Below are positions 1-8,929 of a stretch of 64,000 nucleotides of DNA, piece after piece. Both the position numbers and the translations under genes were made by a program. The notes below the pieces were generated by a model. That model saw nothing but the letters and a program-made list of their open reading frames with translations, was not told the DNA's origin and did not search any database. The DNA is from Flavobacterium sp. (lineage in GTDB: Bacteria; Bacteroidota; Bacteroidia; Flavobacteriales; Flavobacteriaceae), in contig NZ_JBCNKR010000006.1 in NCBI RefSeq assembly GCF_039595935.1, positions 2,328,001-2,392,000 on the forward strand, read 5' to 3'. How positions within the stretch are numbered: the stretch's first letter is position 1; each line of letters starts with the position of its first letter.

Positions 1-371
1 TCTTTTGAAGAACCTACAACAATAGTTTCTCCAAAAAGTTTAGCTTCTTTAATAGCCGCAGTTGCCCACGTTCCTGAATCTAAATAAGCCGCTTTTCCGT
101 TTTCTTTCATTAGGTTATAAGGAGCCATCAGGAATGCAGTACTTGCACCACCTTGTAAAAACAAAGCCTGATATCCTTTTCCCTGAAGTCCTAATAATTC
201 TAAAGCCAGCGAACGAGCTTCATCCATAACAGCCACAAAATCTTTGCTTCGGTGCGAAATTTCAAGAATAGATAATCCTGAATCATTAAAATTTAAAACG
301 GCTTTTGATGCTTTTTCAAAAACTTCCTGAGGTAAAATACTTGGTCCTGCGCTGTAGTTGTGTTTTTTCAT
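1..371 (-). CDS. serC: Phosphoserine aminotransferase, N-terminal part (cut by window edge)
   Basis: The visible part encodes about 123 residues from the start codon at 371 and continues beyond the left edge. It begins MKKHNYSAGPSILPQ and carries LFLQGGASTAF, both hallmarks of the SerC branch of class V PLP aminotransferases. SerC makes 3-phosphoserine from 3-phosphohydroxypyruvate and glutamate in cytosolic serine synthesis. The PLP-binding lysine lies beyond the window. It follows the acyl-CoA reductase gene in the same orientation with a gap of about 105 bp, so the two may be co-transcribed. The family call is secure; completeness of the gene cannot be judged. Confidence 0.93.
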   Translation of the reverse strand, partial: MKKHNYSAGPSILPQEVFEKASKAVLNFNDSGLSILEISHRSKDFVAVMDEARSLALELLGLQGKGYQALFLQGGASTAFLMAPYNLMKENGKAAYLDSGTWATAAIKEAKLFGETIVVGSSK

Positions 372-476
372 GGTTGTTGTTAATAGTCGAAAAAATTGTC
401 GAAAAATTTAAAGATGCAAATTTCGGTAATAGGAGCTGAAAAAGCGATAAATAATTCGAAATAATTAAACATTTTT

Positions 477-1541
477 TTACTTTGTTGTTAACAAAAACGT
501 TATAGTATCAACGTTATCTGCATAATCCCACAATTGAGGATTTTGCGTCTGCCCGAATGCAACACTATTTTCAATTAAATCATTGCTTACAATACATTGA
601 ATTTGATCTTCGTCGATTTTTAAACGTGATTTTAAATCTTCAAGACTTTCATAATATTCAAAGAAAACGCTCGAAATAGGAGAGGCGTAGCTTGAATCTT
701 CTTTTAAGGTTAAAAATCCGTTATCTGTCAGTTTAAAATTGCTCATTAAAAATACGGCTTTGTTGTAGTCGTAATTATTGGCATATTTTTCATATTGTAT
801 AACATCCTGATATTTGAAAACGGCCTGAAAAAAAGCATCAAAAGAGTAATCTTTTGGAACAAAAAGTTTAGAAACATTTCGGCATCCCAAACCAAAATAT
901 CTAAAAATATCTTCTCCTAAAGCTTCTAAATCTTCGTGAGTTTCTTTTCCGTTTAAAACTGCTGCCGAATTTCTGTTTTTTCTAATTATAGAAGGTTTGT
1001 CCTTAAAATAATATTCAAAATAACGGGCTGTATTGTTGCTTCCTGTTGCAATTACGGCATCGAAATTTTCCAGTTTTCCTTCCACGAAAGTGATTTTATC
1101 TTTAAAATTTTCATCAACAGCAATTAAATATTTTGCTAAAAAAGGCAATAAATGCTGATCGTTTGATGAAGTTTTTACCAAAGCTTTGTTTCCGGTAATT
1201 AAAACAGAAAGAAAATCATGAAAACCTACAAGCGGAATATTTCCGGCCAAAATTAAGGCAACTGTTTTTTCATTATCAGCTTTACTAAAATCGTACATCG
1301 AAGTCCATTTATCGATGTTTTCTTTAGTTAGAGCGTCTGCCCATGATTTTACAGAAAAATAGACCTGTTCAGGAGTGTACCATCCATTATGTGACTGCGA
1401 AAGATGAATAAGTCTTTCGAAATCATCAAAAAAGATATCATTATATAAAACGTCAGATTTTTTCGCGGAATGCCCTTCAGAAAACTGACTTAAAAATTTT
1501 CCTAATTCAACAAAAACACTTTTTTTTGTTTCTAATGTCAT
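477..1541 (-). CDS. Acyl-CoA reductase (LuxC-like, ALDH superfamily)
   Basis: The 354-residue protein matches the LuxC-type acyl-CoA reductases common in Bacteroidota. The segment FGLGCRNVSKL around C220 looks like the catalytic-cysteine region, and ILAGNIPLVGFHDFL (about 97-111) resembles the conserved nucleotide-binding part. The family reduces activated acyl groups to aldehydes with NADPH in LuxC; the substrate here is unknown and there is no luxAB-like gene nearby. No signal peptide is visible, so it should be cytosolic. It lies upstream of serC in the same direction and is divergent from a ferredoxin gene, and the two divergent genes have abutting promoters, which suggests a shared redox role. 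Start chosen at the only strong N-terminal ATG. Confidence 0.82.
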   Translation of the reverse strand: MTLETKKSVFVELGKFLSQFSEGHSAKKSDVLYNDIFFDDFERLIHLSQSHNGWYTPEQVYFSVKSWADALTKENIDKWTSMYDFSKADNEKTVALILAGNIPLVGFHDFLSVLITGNKALVKTSSNDQHLLPFLAKYLIAVDENFKDKITFVEGKLENFDAVIATGSNNTARYFEYYFKDKPSIIRKNRNSAAVLNGKETHEDLEALGEDIFRYFGLGCRNVSKLFVPKDYSFDAFFQAVFKYQDVIQYEKYANNYDYNKAVFLMSNFKLTDNGFLTLKEDSSYASPISSVFFEYYESLEDLKSRLKIDEDQIQCIVSNDLIENSVAFGQTQNPQLWDYADNVDTITFLLTTK

Positions 1542-1545
1542 AATG

Positions 1546-1577
1546 TTTGTTTATGAATTGTTTTGATTGTAATTTTG
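1546..1577 (+). promoter_or_regulatory. Bacteroidota-type promoter for the ferredoxin gene
   Basis: A TTTG box at 1546-1549 is followed after 20 bp by TAATTTTG at 1570-1577, a full match to the -33/-7 consensus TTTG-N(17-23)-TAnnTTTG. It reads toward the ferredoxin gene at 1690, leaving a leader of roughly 105 nt that contains several AAGTCAAAAG-like short repeats. The call rests on consensus matching only. Confidence 0.6.
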
Positions 1578-1579
1578 CA

Positions 1580-1611
1580 CAAAAATAAGTATAATTAAGT
1601 CGAAAGTCAAA
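1580..1611 (-). promoter_or_regulatory. Bacteroidota-type promoter for the acyl-CoA reductase gene
   Basis: On the minus strand TTTG (1611-1608) is followed after 20 bp by TATTTTTG (1587-1580), again an exact TTTG-N20-TAnnTTTG match. It lies about 40 bp upstream of the start codon at 1541. Its -7 box is only two bases from the -7 box of the opposite promoter, so the two cannot easily be occupied together. Confidence 0.6.
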
Positions 1612-1689
1612 AGTCATAAGTCAAAAGCTATGCTTGCCTTAATTTTGACTTTAGAACTTTAAGGCTTTTAACTTTAAGAAAACAAAAAG

Positions 1690-2040
1690 ATGGCAATAAT
1701 TATAACTGACGAATGCATAAACTGTGGGGCTTGTGAACCAGAATGCCCAAATACAGCAATATATGAAGGAGCAGATGATTGGAGATATAAAGACGGAACA
1801 AGTTTAAAAGGAACTATAATTTTACCTGACGGAACTGAGGTTGATGCTGATGATGCTCAAACTCCAATTTCTGACGAGATTTATTATATCGTTCCGGGAA
1901 AATGTACAGAGTGTAAAGGTTTTCATGATGAGCCTCAATGTGCTGCTGTTTGTCCTGTTGATTGTTGTGTGCCGGATGATAACCATGTAGAAGATGAAGA
2001 AACCTTGTTGAACAGACAGGCGTTTTTACATGGCGAGTAA
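1690..2040 (+). CDS. 4Fe-4S dicluster ferredoxin
   Basis: The 116-residue protein has two [4Fe-4S] sites. The first is C9-x2-C12-x2-C15-x3-C19. The second is C72-x2-C75-x8-C84-x3-C88, with the longer spacer seen in YfhL-type and Allochromatium-type 2[4Fe-4S] ferredoxins. An acidic insertion of about 50 residues separates the sites. It is a small cytosolic electron carrier. Divergence from the acyl-CoA reductase gene with back-to-back promoters suggests joint control; direct electron transfer between the two is only a hypothesis. The stop codon overlaps the start of the next gene by 11 bp. Confidence 0.92.
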   Translation: MAIIITDECINCGACEPECPNTAIYEGADDWRYKDGTSLKGTIILPDGTEVDADDAQTPISDEIYYIVPGKCTECKGFHDEPQCAAVCPVDCCVPDDNHVEDEETLLNRQAFLHGE

Positions 2041-2464
2041 ACTTCGTTGTTATATAATAAATAATGCATTAACGTTCTCTTTGTTTATAGTTTATTCAGG
2101 ATTTATATTTCTTAAAGTTAAAAATCTAGATAACTATAATTTTTATGAAGGTAAAATAATTGGACTTCGTGAGATAACATCATCACATACATCGGGAAGA
2201 GGAGGTTCAGTATTAATAAACAGAAATATTCCTGAAGTTGAATACTATAAAGGTAAAGATACAATTAGGTATGATCAAGGAGAATTGAGACTTGTTACTA
2301 ATTTTGAGCTTAATGAGAAAGTGACAATTTTAGAAAATAAAGAAAACGAATATGAGAATAAGATTTACAGTCTCTTTTATTACTGGATCGATTACAATGA
2401 ATTAATACTTTTTTTATTAGCTTTTTTATTTGTATTTGGATACATTAAGAACTTTATCAAATAA
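2030..2464 (+). CDS. Small membrane protein, unknown function
   Basis: A 144-residue product with two predicted transmembrane segments (about 14-29 and 123-141) around a soluble beta-rich middle. This layout resembles DUF3592-type membrane proteins, but the sequence match is not strong enough to assign the family. Its start ATG lies inside the last codons of the ferredoxin gene (11 bp overlap, different frame), which implies translational coupling. A strong intrinsic terminator follows within 10 bp of the stop codon, so the two genes form a short operon. It is more AT-rich than the ferredoxin gene and may be a later addition. Confidence 0.6.
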   Translation: MASKLRCYIINNALTFSLFIVYSGFIFLKVKNLDNYNFYEGKIIGLREITSSHTSGRGGSVLINRNIPEVEYYKGKDTIRYDQGELRLVTNFELNEKVTILENKENEYENKIYSLFYYWIDYNELILFLLAFLFVFGYIKNFIK

Positions 2465-2470
2465 TATACA

Positions 2471-2499
2471 ATCCTGAGCAAATGCTCAGGATTTTTTTT
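2471..2499 (+). terminator. Intrinsic terminator after the ferredoxin operon
   Basis: A near-perfect hairpin, ATCCTGAGCA (2471-2480) pairing with TGCTCAGGAT (2483-2492), is followed by an eight-base T run. Confidence 0.85.
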
Positions 2500-2562
2500 A
2501 CCCTGACATCAGGTATTTTGTTAAGCTAGTTTGTTGATAATTAATATTTTATTTTTTAGGTG

Positions 2563-2593
2563 TTGCATAATTGTTAGAAAAATAATACTTTAG
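2563..2593 (+). promoter_or_regulatory. Probable promoter for the CarboxypepD_reg protein gene
   Basis: TTG at 2563-2565 and TACTTTAG at 2586-2593 (one mismatch to TAnnTTTG) are separated by 20 bp, and the start codon follows 19 bp downstream at 2613. Confidence 0.42.
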
Positions 2594-2612
2594 TTGAAAA
2601 TTTAATAAGCTT

Positions 2613-3770
2613 ATGAGGAAATTCATACTTTTATTATTTGTTTTATTTAGTTTAACTGTTTTTTCGCAGGAAGAACAATATTCTATTGTAGTAAAAGATA
2701 TAGAAACACAGCTACCTATTGAAAATGCCACGGTTGTTATTCTAAAAACAAAACAAATATTATCCAGCAATAAAGATGGTAAAGTAACTTTTATGCTTAC
2801 CGGAGGTTCTAATGTACAGGTTTCAGAAACCAATTATGAAACTCTAACGGTACGCTGGACATCTTTAAACGGAGATCAAAAATTTGTTGTTTATCTAAAA
2901 AGTAATAATACCAAACTAGATGAAATTGTTCTTAGTAAACAGTCTCCACAAAAAGTACTTCAAAAACTTGTAGATAATTCATCAAAAAAACTAGCAGCAT
3001 CTTATAGATTAAAGGTTTATGTAAGAGAATTTTTTATAATGGATAATAAATATTCTTACTATAATGACGGCTTGGTTAATTTTCAGTTTTCGGGAAGTCC
3101 TTCTACAACTCTTTTGGTAGAACAAAACAGATCGTATGGTTTGCTGGAATCAGACGTGAGCGCTGATTTAAGAGGTTATGATTTGAATAATATCATGAAG
3201 AATTATTCTGATTTTAAGTACTTTGATCCGCTTTTAGATCCGAAAGCAAAAAAAGAATATGATTTTGTAATTAGAGGCCACGCTAAAAATAAGGATTATT
3301 ATGTAATGTATATTACACCTTTTGATAAAGCAAAAGAAGCGGTTGATAATTTTGAAATTGTTTACGATCCTGAAAAGAAATTAATCGTAGAATTTAAAAT
3401 TGATATTACACCACAAAACCTTGATAAGCTTGAAGAAAAAACGGAAGTTAATTCTAAAAACCTTACTAAATCGTATATTGACGTAAGTTACAGAGTTGAT
3501 GGTGAGGATTATTATTTGCTGGGTTCAAATGAAGAAATTGCTTATAATCTTATTTTAAAAGATGTAACCAAAAAGATTCAGGTTCGAAATAGTTTTACGA
3601 CAACCCATTTCAACAAACAAAATTTTACTTATAAAGAGAGCGATGTTTTTAAAGAGAAATCTCTTTTTAATAAAAGAAACAAAATCATGACCAATTATTG
3701 GGATATTTCTGGATTTGTAGCTACTGACGAAGAAAAAGCGATTATTGCGTCTTTAGATTATAAGTTGTAA
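2613..3770 (+). CDS. Exported protein with CarboxypepD_reg-like domain
   Basis: The 385-residue protein starts with a signal peptide (cleavage near the FSQ of residues 17-19). Residues about 22-90 look like a carboxypeptidase regulatory-like beta-sandwich (IENATVVIL, the family's insert-decoration segment), as found at the N-terminus of many Bacteroidota surface proteins and SusC-like receptors. The remaining 290 residues are the beta-rich domain that often follows it in non-receptor proteins; there is no plug or barrel. It is probably periplasmic or surface-anchored. It has its own promoter-like sequence upstream and a terminator directly downstream, so it is likely monocistronic. Function unknown. 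Confidence 0.72.
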   Translation: MRKFILLLFVLFSLTVFSQEEQYSIVVKDIETQLPIENATVVILKTKQILSSNKDGKVTFMLTGGSNVQVSETNYETLTVRWTSLNGDQKFVVYLKSNNTKLDEIVLSKQSPQKVLQKLVDNSSKKLAASYRLKVYVREFFIMDNKYSYYNDGLVNFQFSGSPSTTLLVEQNRSYGLLESDVSADLRGYDLNNIMKNYSDFKYFDPLLDPKAKKEYDFVIRGHAKNKDYYVMYITPFDKAKEAVDNFEIVYDPEKKLIVEFKIDITPQNLDKLEEKTEVNSKNLTKSYIDVSYRVDGEDYYLLGSNEEIAYNLILKDVTKKIQVRNSFTTTHFNKQNFTYKESDVFKEKSLFNKRNKIMTNYWDISGFVATDEEKAIIASLDYKL

Positions 3771-3790
3771 TTTATTTAAAAAACATAAAA

Positions 3791-3820
3791 ATCCTGAACA
3801 TTAAGTTCAGGATTTTTTTT
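3791..3820. terminator. Terminator between convergent genes
   Basis: ATCCTGAAC (3791-3799) pairs with GTTCAGGAT (3805-3813) and is followed by eight Ts on the plus strand. The right arm overlaps the last codons of the convergent methyltransferase gene. The A run on the left is shorter, so it should act mainly on plus-strand transcripts. The stem resembles the one at 2471. Confidence 0.8.
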
Positions 3821-4553
3821 GTGCTACAATAACGTAAGTGTCATAGGCATACGTTTTTCGATCAATAGTTTGAAGTATTTCAAAATTGTTTAAATATAAA
3901 AACAGTTCTATTTCGTTGCGTGTAAAAACACGAACAGTAGAAAAATCATTTTCGATAATTTTTTTTTCACCATTTTCAACAGCATAATATTTTGCTGTCC
4001 ATTCGAGCATAAAATTTTCTAATGCGTTATTGGTGTCCCAATGACTTTCTCTTATGTATTGTACATTTTCATATTCGGCTTCATGAATTATAATGGGATT
4101 TTCTTTTGTAAAAGGAATAAAACGATTCGCATCAATAAAATCGAAAATTAATATTCCGTTTGGATTAAGATTTTTATGTACAGAATCAAAAGTCCTGTTA
4201 ACGTCATCATTTGATATAAGGTAACTTGTAGATCTTCCTGTAATTAAAATAGAATCAACAGGATTATCTAATTTAAAATCACGCATATCGCCTTTGTTAA
4301 AAATGCAGTCTTTATTTCGTTCTTTTGCAATCGAAATCATGTCTTCGCTGTAATCAAGACCTTGATAATTTTGATTGTTTTGATTAAATCGTTTTGCAAG
4401 ATTTCCGGTACCGCTTCCAATTTCTAAAATGCTGGAAGTTTTATTGTTCTCAATAAGATTGTTGTAAAAATTATATTCTTCATCATAATTGACAAAGGTT
4501 TGATACATGGCATCATATATTGCCGCCATTTTTCCATCGTATAAATTTGCCAT
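3807..4553 (-). CDS. Class I SAM-dependent methyltransferase
   Basis: The 248-residue protein has the Rossmann methyltransferase motif I LEIGSGTGNLA at residues 43-53, a motif II acidic segment GLDYSEDM at 65-72 and the post-II motif around GDMRDF. These are typical of Methyltransf_25-type enzymes acting on small molecules or proteins. The substrate cannot be inferred. It is cytosolic and has no operon partner: the TonB-receptor gene in the same orientation on its left is separated from it by a terminator. Confidence 0.82.
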   Translation of the reverse strand: MANLYDGKMAAIYDAMYQTFVNYDEEYNFYNNLIENNKTSSILEIGSGTGNLAKRFNQNNQNYQGLDYSEDMISIAKERNKDCIFNKGDMRDFKLDNPVDSILITGRSTSYLISNDDVNRTFDSVHKNLNPNGILIFDFIDANRFIPFTKENPIIIHEAEYENVQYIRESHWDTNNALENFMLEWTAKYYAVENGEKKIIENDFSTVRVFTRNEIELFLYLNNFEILQTIDRKTYAYDTYVIVAQKKS

Positions 4554-4581
4554 AACATTTGAATTTTAATTATAAAATTAC

Positions 4582-4610
4582 AAAAAAGAGAGCTGCCCTA
4601 AGGCAGCTCT
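4582..4610 (-). terminator. Hairpin with minus-strand T run between methyltransferase and receptor genes
   Basis: AGAGCTGCC (4589-4597) pairs with GGCAGCTCT (4602-4610) around a four-base loop. On the minus strand the stem is followed by a run of six Ts (4587-4582). It lies downstream of the methyltransferase gene (4553-3807 read leftward begins after it), so in minus orientation it precedes that gene and follows the receptor gene's stop at 4634, ending receptor transcripts. Confidence 0.8.
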
Positions 4611-4633
4611 TCATTATTTAGGATATTTCAGAT

Positions 4634-7288
4634 TTAGAATTTATAGTTTAAAGATAAATTAAACATAGTTCCTAACTGGCTGAAATGGAATCCATCATAA
4701 GTCATTCTTGAATAACGCTGGTTGAAAGTAATCAGGTTAGATTGTGCTTTTGTTTGTGCAGGATCTGCTAATATTGCTTCTCCGGCAGCATTCTCGGCTA
4801 CGAACTTCCATTCTGGTAAAACGTTAAATAAGTTGTTTACATTTAAGGCAATTGTAAATTTTTCAGTGGCATTAAAGTTTACTCCTAAGTCAGTAACGAT
4901 TTTAGGAATAAATTCAGTTTTTAGATTTTCATCTAAACCATCTTGATTAAAAGTTGTTTTTCCGAAGTAAGTATTGTTTAAAGAAAACCCGAATTTACCT
5001 ATTTCGTAGTTTACTCCAAGAATCCATTTAGTGTCAGGTCTTGATGTAAAAGTTAAAGAAGTTAAAATATCTCCAAAAGAGTTATTGGTTACAGGAGAAA
5101 TTCTTTCGTTTTGTAAAGTTATATTTCCAGAAACATTAAAGCCTAATTTTCCTTCTCCAATTCCAATATTATTATAATTGGCTACAACATCTAAACCAGA
5201 AGTTCTTGAATCGAATGAGTTAGAAAACCATGCTACATTACCAAATTGAGTATCTTGTCTGTCTCCTAATACAATTCGGTCTTCTACCTTGATATTATAG
5301 TAGTCAATTGTAAAATTGAAGTTTCTAAAAGGTTTTGCACCAACACCTACAGTAATATTAGTAGACTTTTCGGGACTTAAACGAGGAATACCTAATTGTC
5401 TTGCCTGAGGTGAAATATTATTAATAATACCACTAATTTGAATTCCTTGTCCGGCAACAAATGAATATTGAGATTTTTGAGTATAAATTTGATGTAAAGT
5501 AGGCGCTCTAAAACCTGTAGAAACAGAACCTCTTAAAGTAACTTTATCATCAAGGAATTTATATCTTGTACTTGCTTTCCAAACGGTTGCGCCTCCAAAG
5601 TCGCTATATTCTTCATGACGAACAGTTCCGTTGATTAAAAAGTCTTTTGTAATATCAAACGCCGCATCAAGATAAACCCCCACATTGTATCTGTTCCATT
5701 TTCCTGAGTTTTCAGGTCTGTTTCCTGCAAATGAGTCAGCACCGGTTCCGTCCCAAGAAGCTTTATCACCTTCAATTACAGTAAAGTTTTCACTTCTGAA
5801 CTCCGTTCCAAAAGCAATACTGATCTGATCTGATACAATTTTCGAAACGTCAATGTTTCCAACAACGTGATTAAAAGAAGTTCCTCCTGGTTTAAACGAA
5901 ATAGGGCTGTTTTCTCTATAAACGTTGTTTCCGTCAGCATCTACAATGTTTGATCTGTTAACAGAGTTATTTACAATATAAATTTGTTTATTACCACCAA
6001 CAGTAATACTAGCGTCAGTATTCCATCCGTTTTTAATGGTTTTAAAACCTAAAGTAGCGTTATAGTCATTTAAATCTCCTTCAAAAGTTGGTCCATAACC
6101 ATCATAAGAAGGGTTGTTAGGATCACCATTTCCAAAGAAATTATTTAAGTATGGATCATCTGCAAGTGGTCTCCAATAAGGAGTTCTAAAGTTAGCAAAT
6201 GAATTTACTTTTTTGTAAACGTATGCTGCGTTATAATACAAATTAGTAGTTTCACTAATATAATTTCCTCCATTAATCAGGAATTTTGCAGCAGCAGTTT
6301 CAGGCGAACCGTTAATGTTTCTGGCATCAGGATGTCTGGCTAAAAAAGACTGAACATCAGCGATGTCAGCACCAAAATCTCCCGCTTCACCTTCTGCATC
6401 AACTTTTCCCGGTCTGTTTGCTAAATTCACTTTAGAAAAATCAATTGTATAGTTTAAAAAACCTTTTTCACCAACTGTTGTTCCGTTGTTTAAGCTTACG
6501 CCCAGCATCTCTCCATCACCCTCAGAGGTAATACCGCTTCTTAAAGTAATAGAACCATCAGTATTGTTTTTCTTTAAAATGATGTTCATTACACCTGCAA
6601 TTGCATCAGAACCATATTGCGCAGAAGCTCCGTCACGAAGAATCTCAACTCTTTCGATCGCATCTGTTGGAATCGCAGAAATATCTGCACCTGTTTCCCC
6701 ACGACCCGGAGAGGTTTGAACATAAAGTAATGCACTTAAATTTTTACGTTTACCATTTATAAGAATCAACGTTCTACTTGGCCCCATATTTCTAATTTCA
6801 TACGGATCTAATAATGACGTAGCATCATTTACCGGAGTTTGAACCGTATTAAAAGAAGGAATTTTGTATTGTAAAGCCTTATCAAATGTCGCCTGTCCTG
6901 TAGAAGTAAGGTCCTTAGTAGACAATACATCAATAGGAAGTGCACTGGTAGTGTTACTTCTGGCAGCCGTTCTTGATCCTGTAACTACTACTTCATCAAG
7001 GCTTTGGCCTCCTTCTTCAGATAATGAAACATCAATTTGAGAAGAATTGGCTAATCTCGTAACGCTGCTGTAGCCTAAATAGCTGAAAACTAATGAAGCA
7101 CCCTCTTTTACAGTTATTTTGTAAGATCCATCGATATCGGTTGATACACCATTGTTTGTTCCTTTTTCGATAATGTTTACACCAGGCAGTGGAGTTCCTG
7201 TATTGTCCTTTACTACACCGGAAACTTGCCTCTGAGCAAAAATAAAGACGGTGTTAAATAAAAAAAATAAAATTGCAATTTTTCTCAT
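4634..7288 (-). CDS. TonB-dependent outer-membrane receptor
   Basis: 884 residues. Order: signal peptide (about 1-18), CarboxypepD_reg-like domain (20-95, with GTPLPGVNIIEKGTNNG), TonB-box-like segment LDEVVVTGSRT (97-107), plug domain (about 110-240) and a 22-strand-type barrel ending in the aromatic terminal strand FNLSLNYKF. Unlike SusC it is shorter and has no SusD neighbour, so it resembles single-component receptors for siderophores, cobalamin or similar ligands; the substrate is unknown. It sits in the outer membrane and is driven by TonB-ExbBD. No extracytoplasmic sigma/anti-sigma pair lies next to it. A terminator follows at 4582-4610. Confidence 0.9.
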   Translation of the reverse strand: MRKIAILFFLFNTVFIFAQRQVSGVVKDNTGTPLPGVNIIEKGTNNGVSTDIDGSYKITVKEGASLVFSYLGYSSVTRLANSSQIDVSLSEEGGQSLDEVVVTGSRTAARSNTTSALPIDVLSTKDLTSTGQATFDKALQYKIPSFNTVQTPVNDATSLLDPYEIRNMGPSRTLILINGKRKNLSALLYVQTSPGRGETGADISAIPTDAIERVEILRDGASAQYGSDAIAGVMNIILKKNNTDGSITLRSGITSEGDGEMLGVSLNNGTTVGEKGFLNYTIDFSKVNLANRPGKVDAEGEAGDFGADIADVQSFLARHPDARNINGSPETAAAKFLINGGNYISETTNLYYNAAYVYKKVNSFANFRTPYWRPLADDPYLNNFFGNGDPNNPSYDGYGPTFEGDLNDYNATLGFKTIKNGWNTDASITVGGNKQIYIVNNSVNRSNIVDADGNNVYRENSPISFKPGGTSFNHVVGNIDVSKIVSDQISIAFGTEFRSENFTVIEGDKASWDGTGADSFAGNRPENSGKWNRYNVGVYLDAAFDITKDFLINGTVRHEEYSDFGGATVWKASTRYKFLDDKVTLRGSVSTGFRAPTLHQIYTQKSQYSFVAGQGIQISGIINNISPQARQLGIPRLSPEKSTNITVGVGAKPFRNFNFTIDYYNIKVEDRIVLGDRQDTQFGNVAWFSNSFDSRTSGLDVVANYNNIGIGEGKLGFNVSGNITLQNERISPVTNNSFGDILTSLTFTSRPDTKWILGVNYEIGKFGFSLNNTYFGKTTFNQDGLDENLKTEFIPKIVTDLGVNFNATEKFTIALNVNNLFNVLPEWKFVAENAAGEAILADPAQTKAQSNLITFNQRYSRMTYDGFHFSQLGTMFNLSLNYKF

Positions 7289-7424
7289 GTTAATTGTTGT
7301 TTTGGTTAAAAAATTTCAAGTGGTTTGTTAAATATTGTGATAAAAATAATCTTATTTAACAAAACATTATAAAAAAGTTTGATTTTTTTTAAGAAAAGGA
7401 TTAAAAAAACATATATCGTCATTT

Positions 7425-7459
7425 TTTGTTTAGTTAAGAGCTATTAAATCTTATATTTG
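7425..7459 (+). promoter_or_regulatory. Probable ychF promoter in the 7289-7619 intergenic region
   Basis: TTTG (7425-7428) and TATATTTG (7452-7459) are separated by 23 bp, the upper end of the Bacteroidota range. The remaining leader to the ychF ATG at 7620 is about 150 nt. I see no riboswitch-like or coding structure in it, nor in the rest of this 331-bp gene-free stretch, which must also hold the receptor promoter on the minus strand. Confidence 0.5.
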
Positions 7460-7619
7460 CAAAATTTTAAAGCCAAAAAGTATGATTTTATCAAAATACG
7501 GGCTATTGTAAAAAGTAATATAAATACGACTAATCAGAGACTAAGTGTTTGAGGCAGAACACAGTATTTTTGGGGTCTCAGAGAGGTTCAATAACATAAA
7601 AAACAAATTTTATCTACAT

Positions 7620-8714
7620 ATGAAAGCAGGAATTGTAGGATTACCAAATGTTGGAAAATCAACATTATTTAATTGTTTATCTAATGCAAAAGCGCAAAGT
7701 GCGAACTTTCCGTTTTGTACAATCGAACCTAATATTGGTGTTGTGAACGTTCCGGATCCAAGAATCAATAAATTAGAAGAATTGGTAAAACCAGAGCGCG
7801 TTCAAATGGCAACTGTAGATATCGTTGATATTGCAGGTTTGGTAAAAGGAGCGAGTAAAGGTGAAGGTCTTGGAAACCAATTTTTAGGAAACATTAGAGA
7901 ATGTAATGCTATCATTCACGTTTTACGTTGTTTTGACAATGATAATATTGTACACGTTGACGGAAACGTAAACCCAATTCGTGACAAAGAAACGATTGAT
8001 ATCGAATTGCAGTTGAAAGATTTAGAAACAATCGAAAAGCGTTTAGAAAAAGTAAAACGTGCTGCAAAAACAGGAAACAAAGAAGCACAGGCGGAAGAAG
8101 CTTTACTAAACAGAATTAGAGAAGCTCTTTTACAGGCAAAATCGGCAAGAACAGTTGTTCCTCAAAATAATGATGAAGAAGTTTTAATGGAAGCTTTCCA
8201 GTTAATTACAGCAAAACCGGTTTTATACGTTTGTAATGTTGACGAAAGTTCTGCAGTAAACGGAAACAAATATGTTGATCAGGTTCGTGAATTAGTAAAA
8301 GATGAAGATGCTGAGGTTATTGTGCTTTCAGTAGGAGCGGAGGCTGATATTACAGAATTAGAAAGTTACGAAGAGCGTCAGATTTTCCTTGAAGATATGG
8401 GACTTGAAGAGCCGGGAGCATCAGTTTTAATTCGTGCAGCTTACAAATTATTAAAACAACAAACTTATTTTACAGCTGGTGTAAAAGAAGTTCGTGCCTG
8501 GACAATTAATATTGGAGCAACTGCACCACAGGCTGCAGGAGTTATCCATACTGATTTTGAAAAAGGATTTATCCGTGCTGAGGTAATTTCATACGAGGAT
8601 TACGTTCACTACGGTTCTGAAGCAAAAGCAAAAGAAGCTGGAAAATTCAGAGTAGAAGGAAAAGAATATGTTGTAAAAGATGGTGATGTGATGCATTTCC
8701 GTTTCAACGTTTAA
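7620..8714 (+). CDS. ychF: Redox-regulated ATPase YchF (Obg-family)
   Basis: The start at 7620 gives a 364-residue protein of exactly the usual YchF length; an upstream in-frame extension to 7545 adds 25 residues not seen in the family and is rejected. The G1 P-loop GLPNVGKST is at residues 7-15. The G4 position is NVDE instead of NKxD, the known change that makes YchF prefer ATP to GTP. The coiled-coil and C-terminal TGS domains are present. It is a cytosolic ribosome-associated ATPase involved in translation and oxidative-stress responses. Followed by an intrinsic terminator. Confidence 0.96.
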   Translation: MKAGIVGLPNVGKSTLFNCLSNAKAQSANFPFCTIEPNIGVVNVPDPRINKLEELVKPERVQMATVDIVDIAGLVKGASKGEGLGNQFLGNIRECNAIIHVLRCFDNDNIVHVDGNVNPIRDKETIDIELQLKDLETIEKRLEKVKRAAKTGNKEAQAEEALLNRIREALLQAKSARTVVPQNNDEEVLMEAFQLITAKPVLYVCNVDESSAVNGNKYVDQVRELVKDEDAEVIVLSVGAEADITELESYEERQIFLEDMGLEEPGASVLIRAAYKLLKQQTYFTAGVKEVRAWTINIGATAPQAAGVIHTDFEKGFIRAEVISYEDYVHYGSEAKAKEAGKFRVEGKEYVVKDGDVMHFRFNV

Positions 8715-8756
8715 TTTTTTTTTAGAGTAAAGAAGAAAGAAACAAGAGAATAGACT

Positions 8757-8789
8757 AAAACTGCTGGAGGAATTCAGCAGTTTTTTTTA
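8757..8789 (+). terminator. Terminator after ychF
   Basis: AAAACTGCTG (8757-8766) pairs with CAGCAGTTTT (8775-8784), followed by further Ts. Confidence 0.8.
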
Positions 8790-8809
8790 TGTTTATTATT
8801 TAAGTCTCT

Positions 8810-8900
8810 ATTGTTAGGCTGAGCGAAGTCGAAGTCCACGTAAGCTCCATAAAGTATTGTCATTCTTTGCGTGGGCTTCGACTTCGCTCAGCCTGACAAT
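8810..8900. repeat. Long imperfect inverted repeat (31-bp arms)
   Basis: Arms at 8810-8840 and 8870-8900 are reverse complements with about two mismatches; the core is GGCTGAGCGAAGTCGAAG. The 29-bp loop has no coding potential. Elements with this core are familiar in flavobacterial genomes as dispersed REP-like palindromes. It occupies part of the gene-free stretch 8715-9047, together with the ychF terminator and the palindrome at 8930. Confidence 0.85.
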
Positions 8901-8929
8901 CTTTTTCAAAAAAAATCCGTTTAAATCCG

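Noticed and set aside
7545..7619. 25-codon extension of ychF
   Set aside because: The family starts MKAGIVGLPNVGKS; the extra residues have no support.
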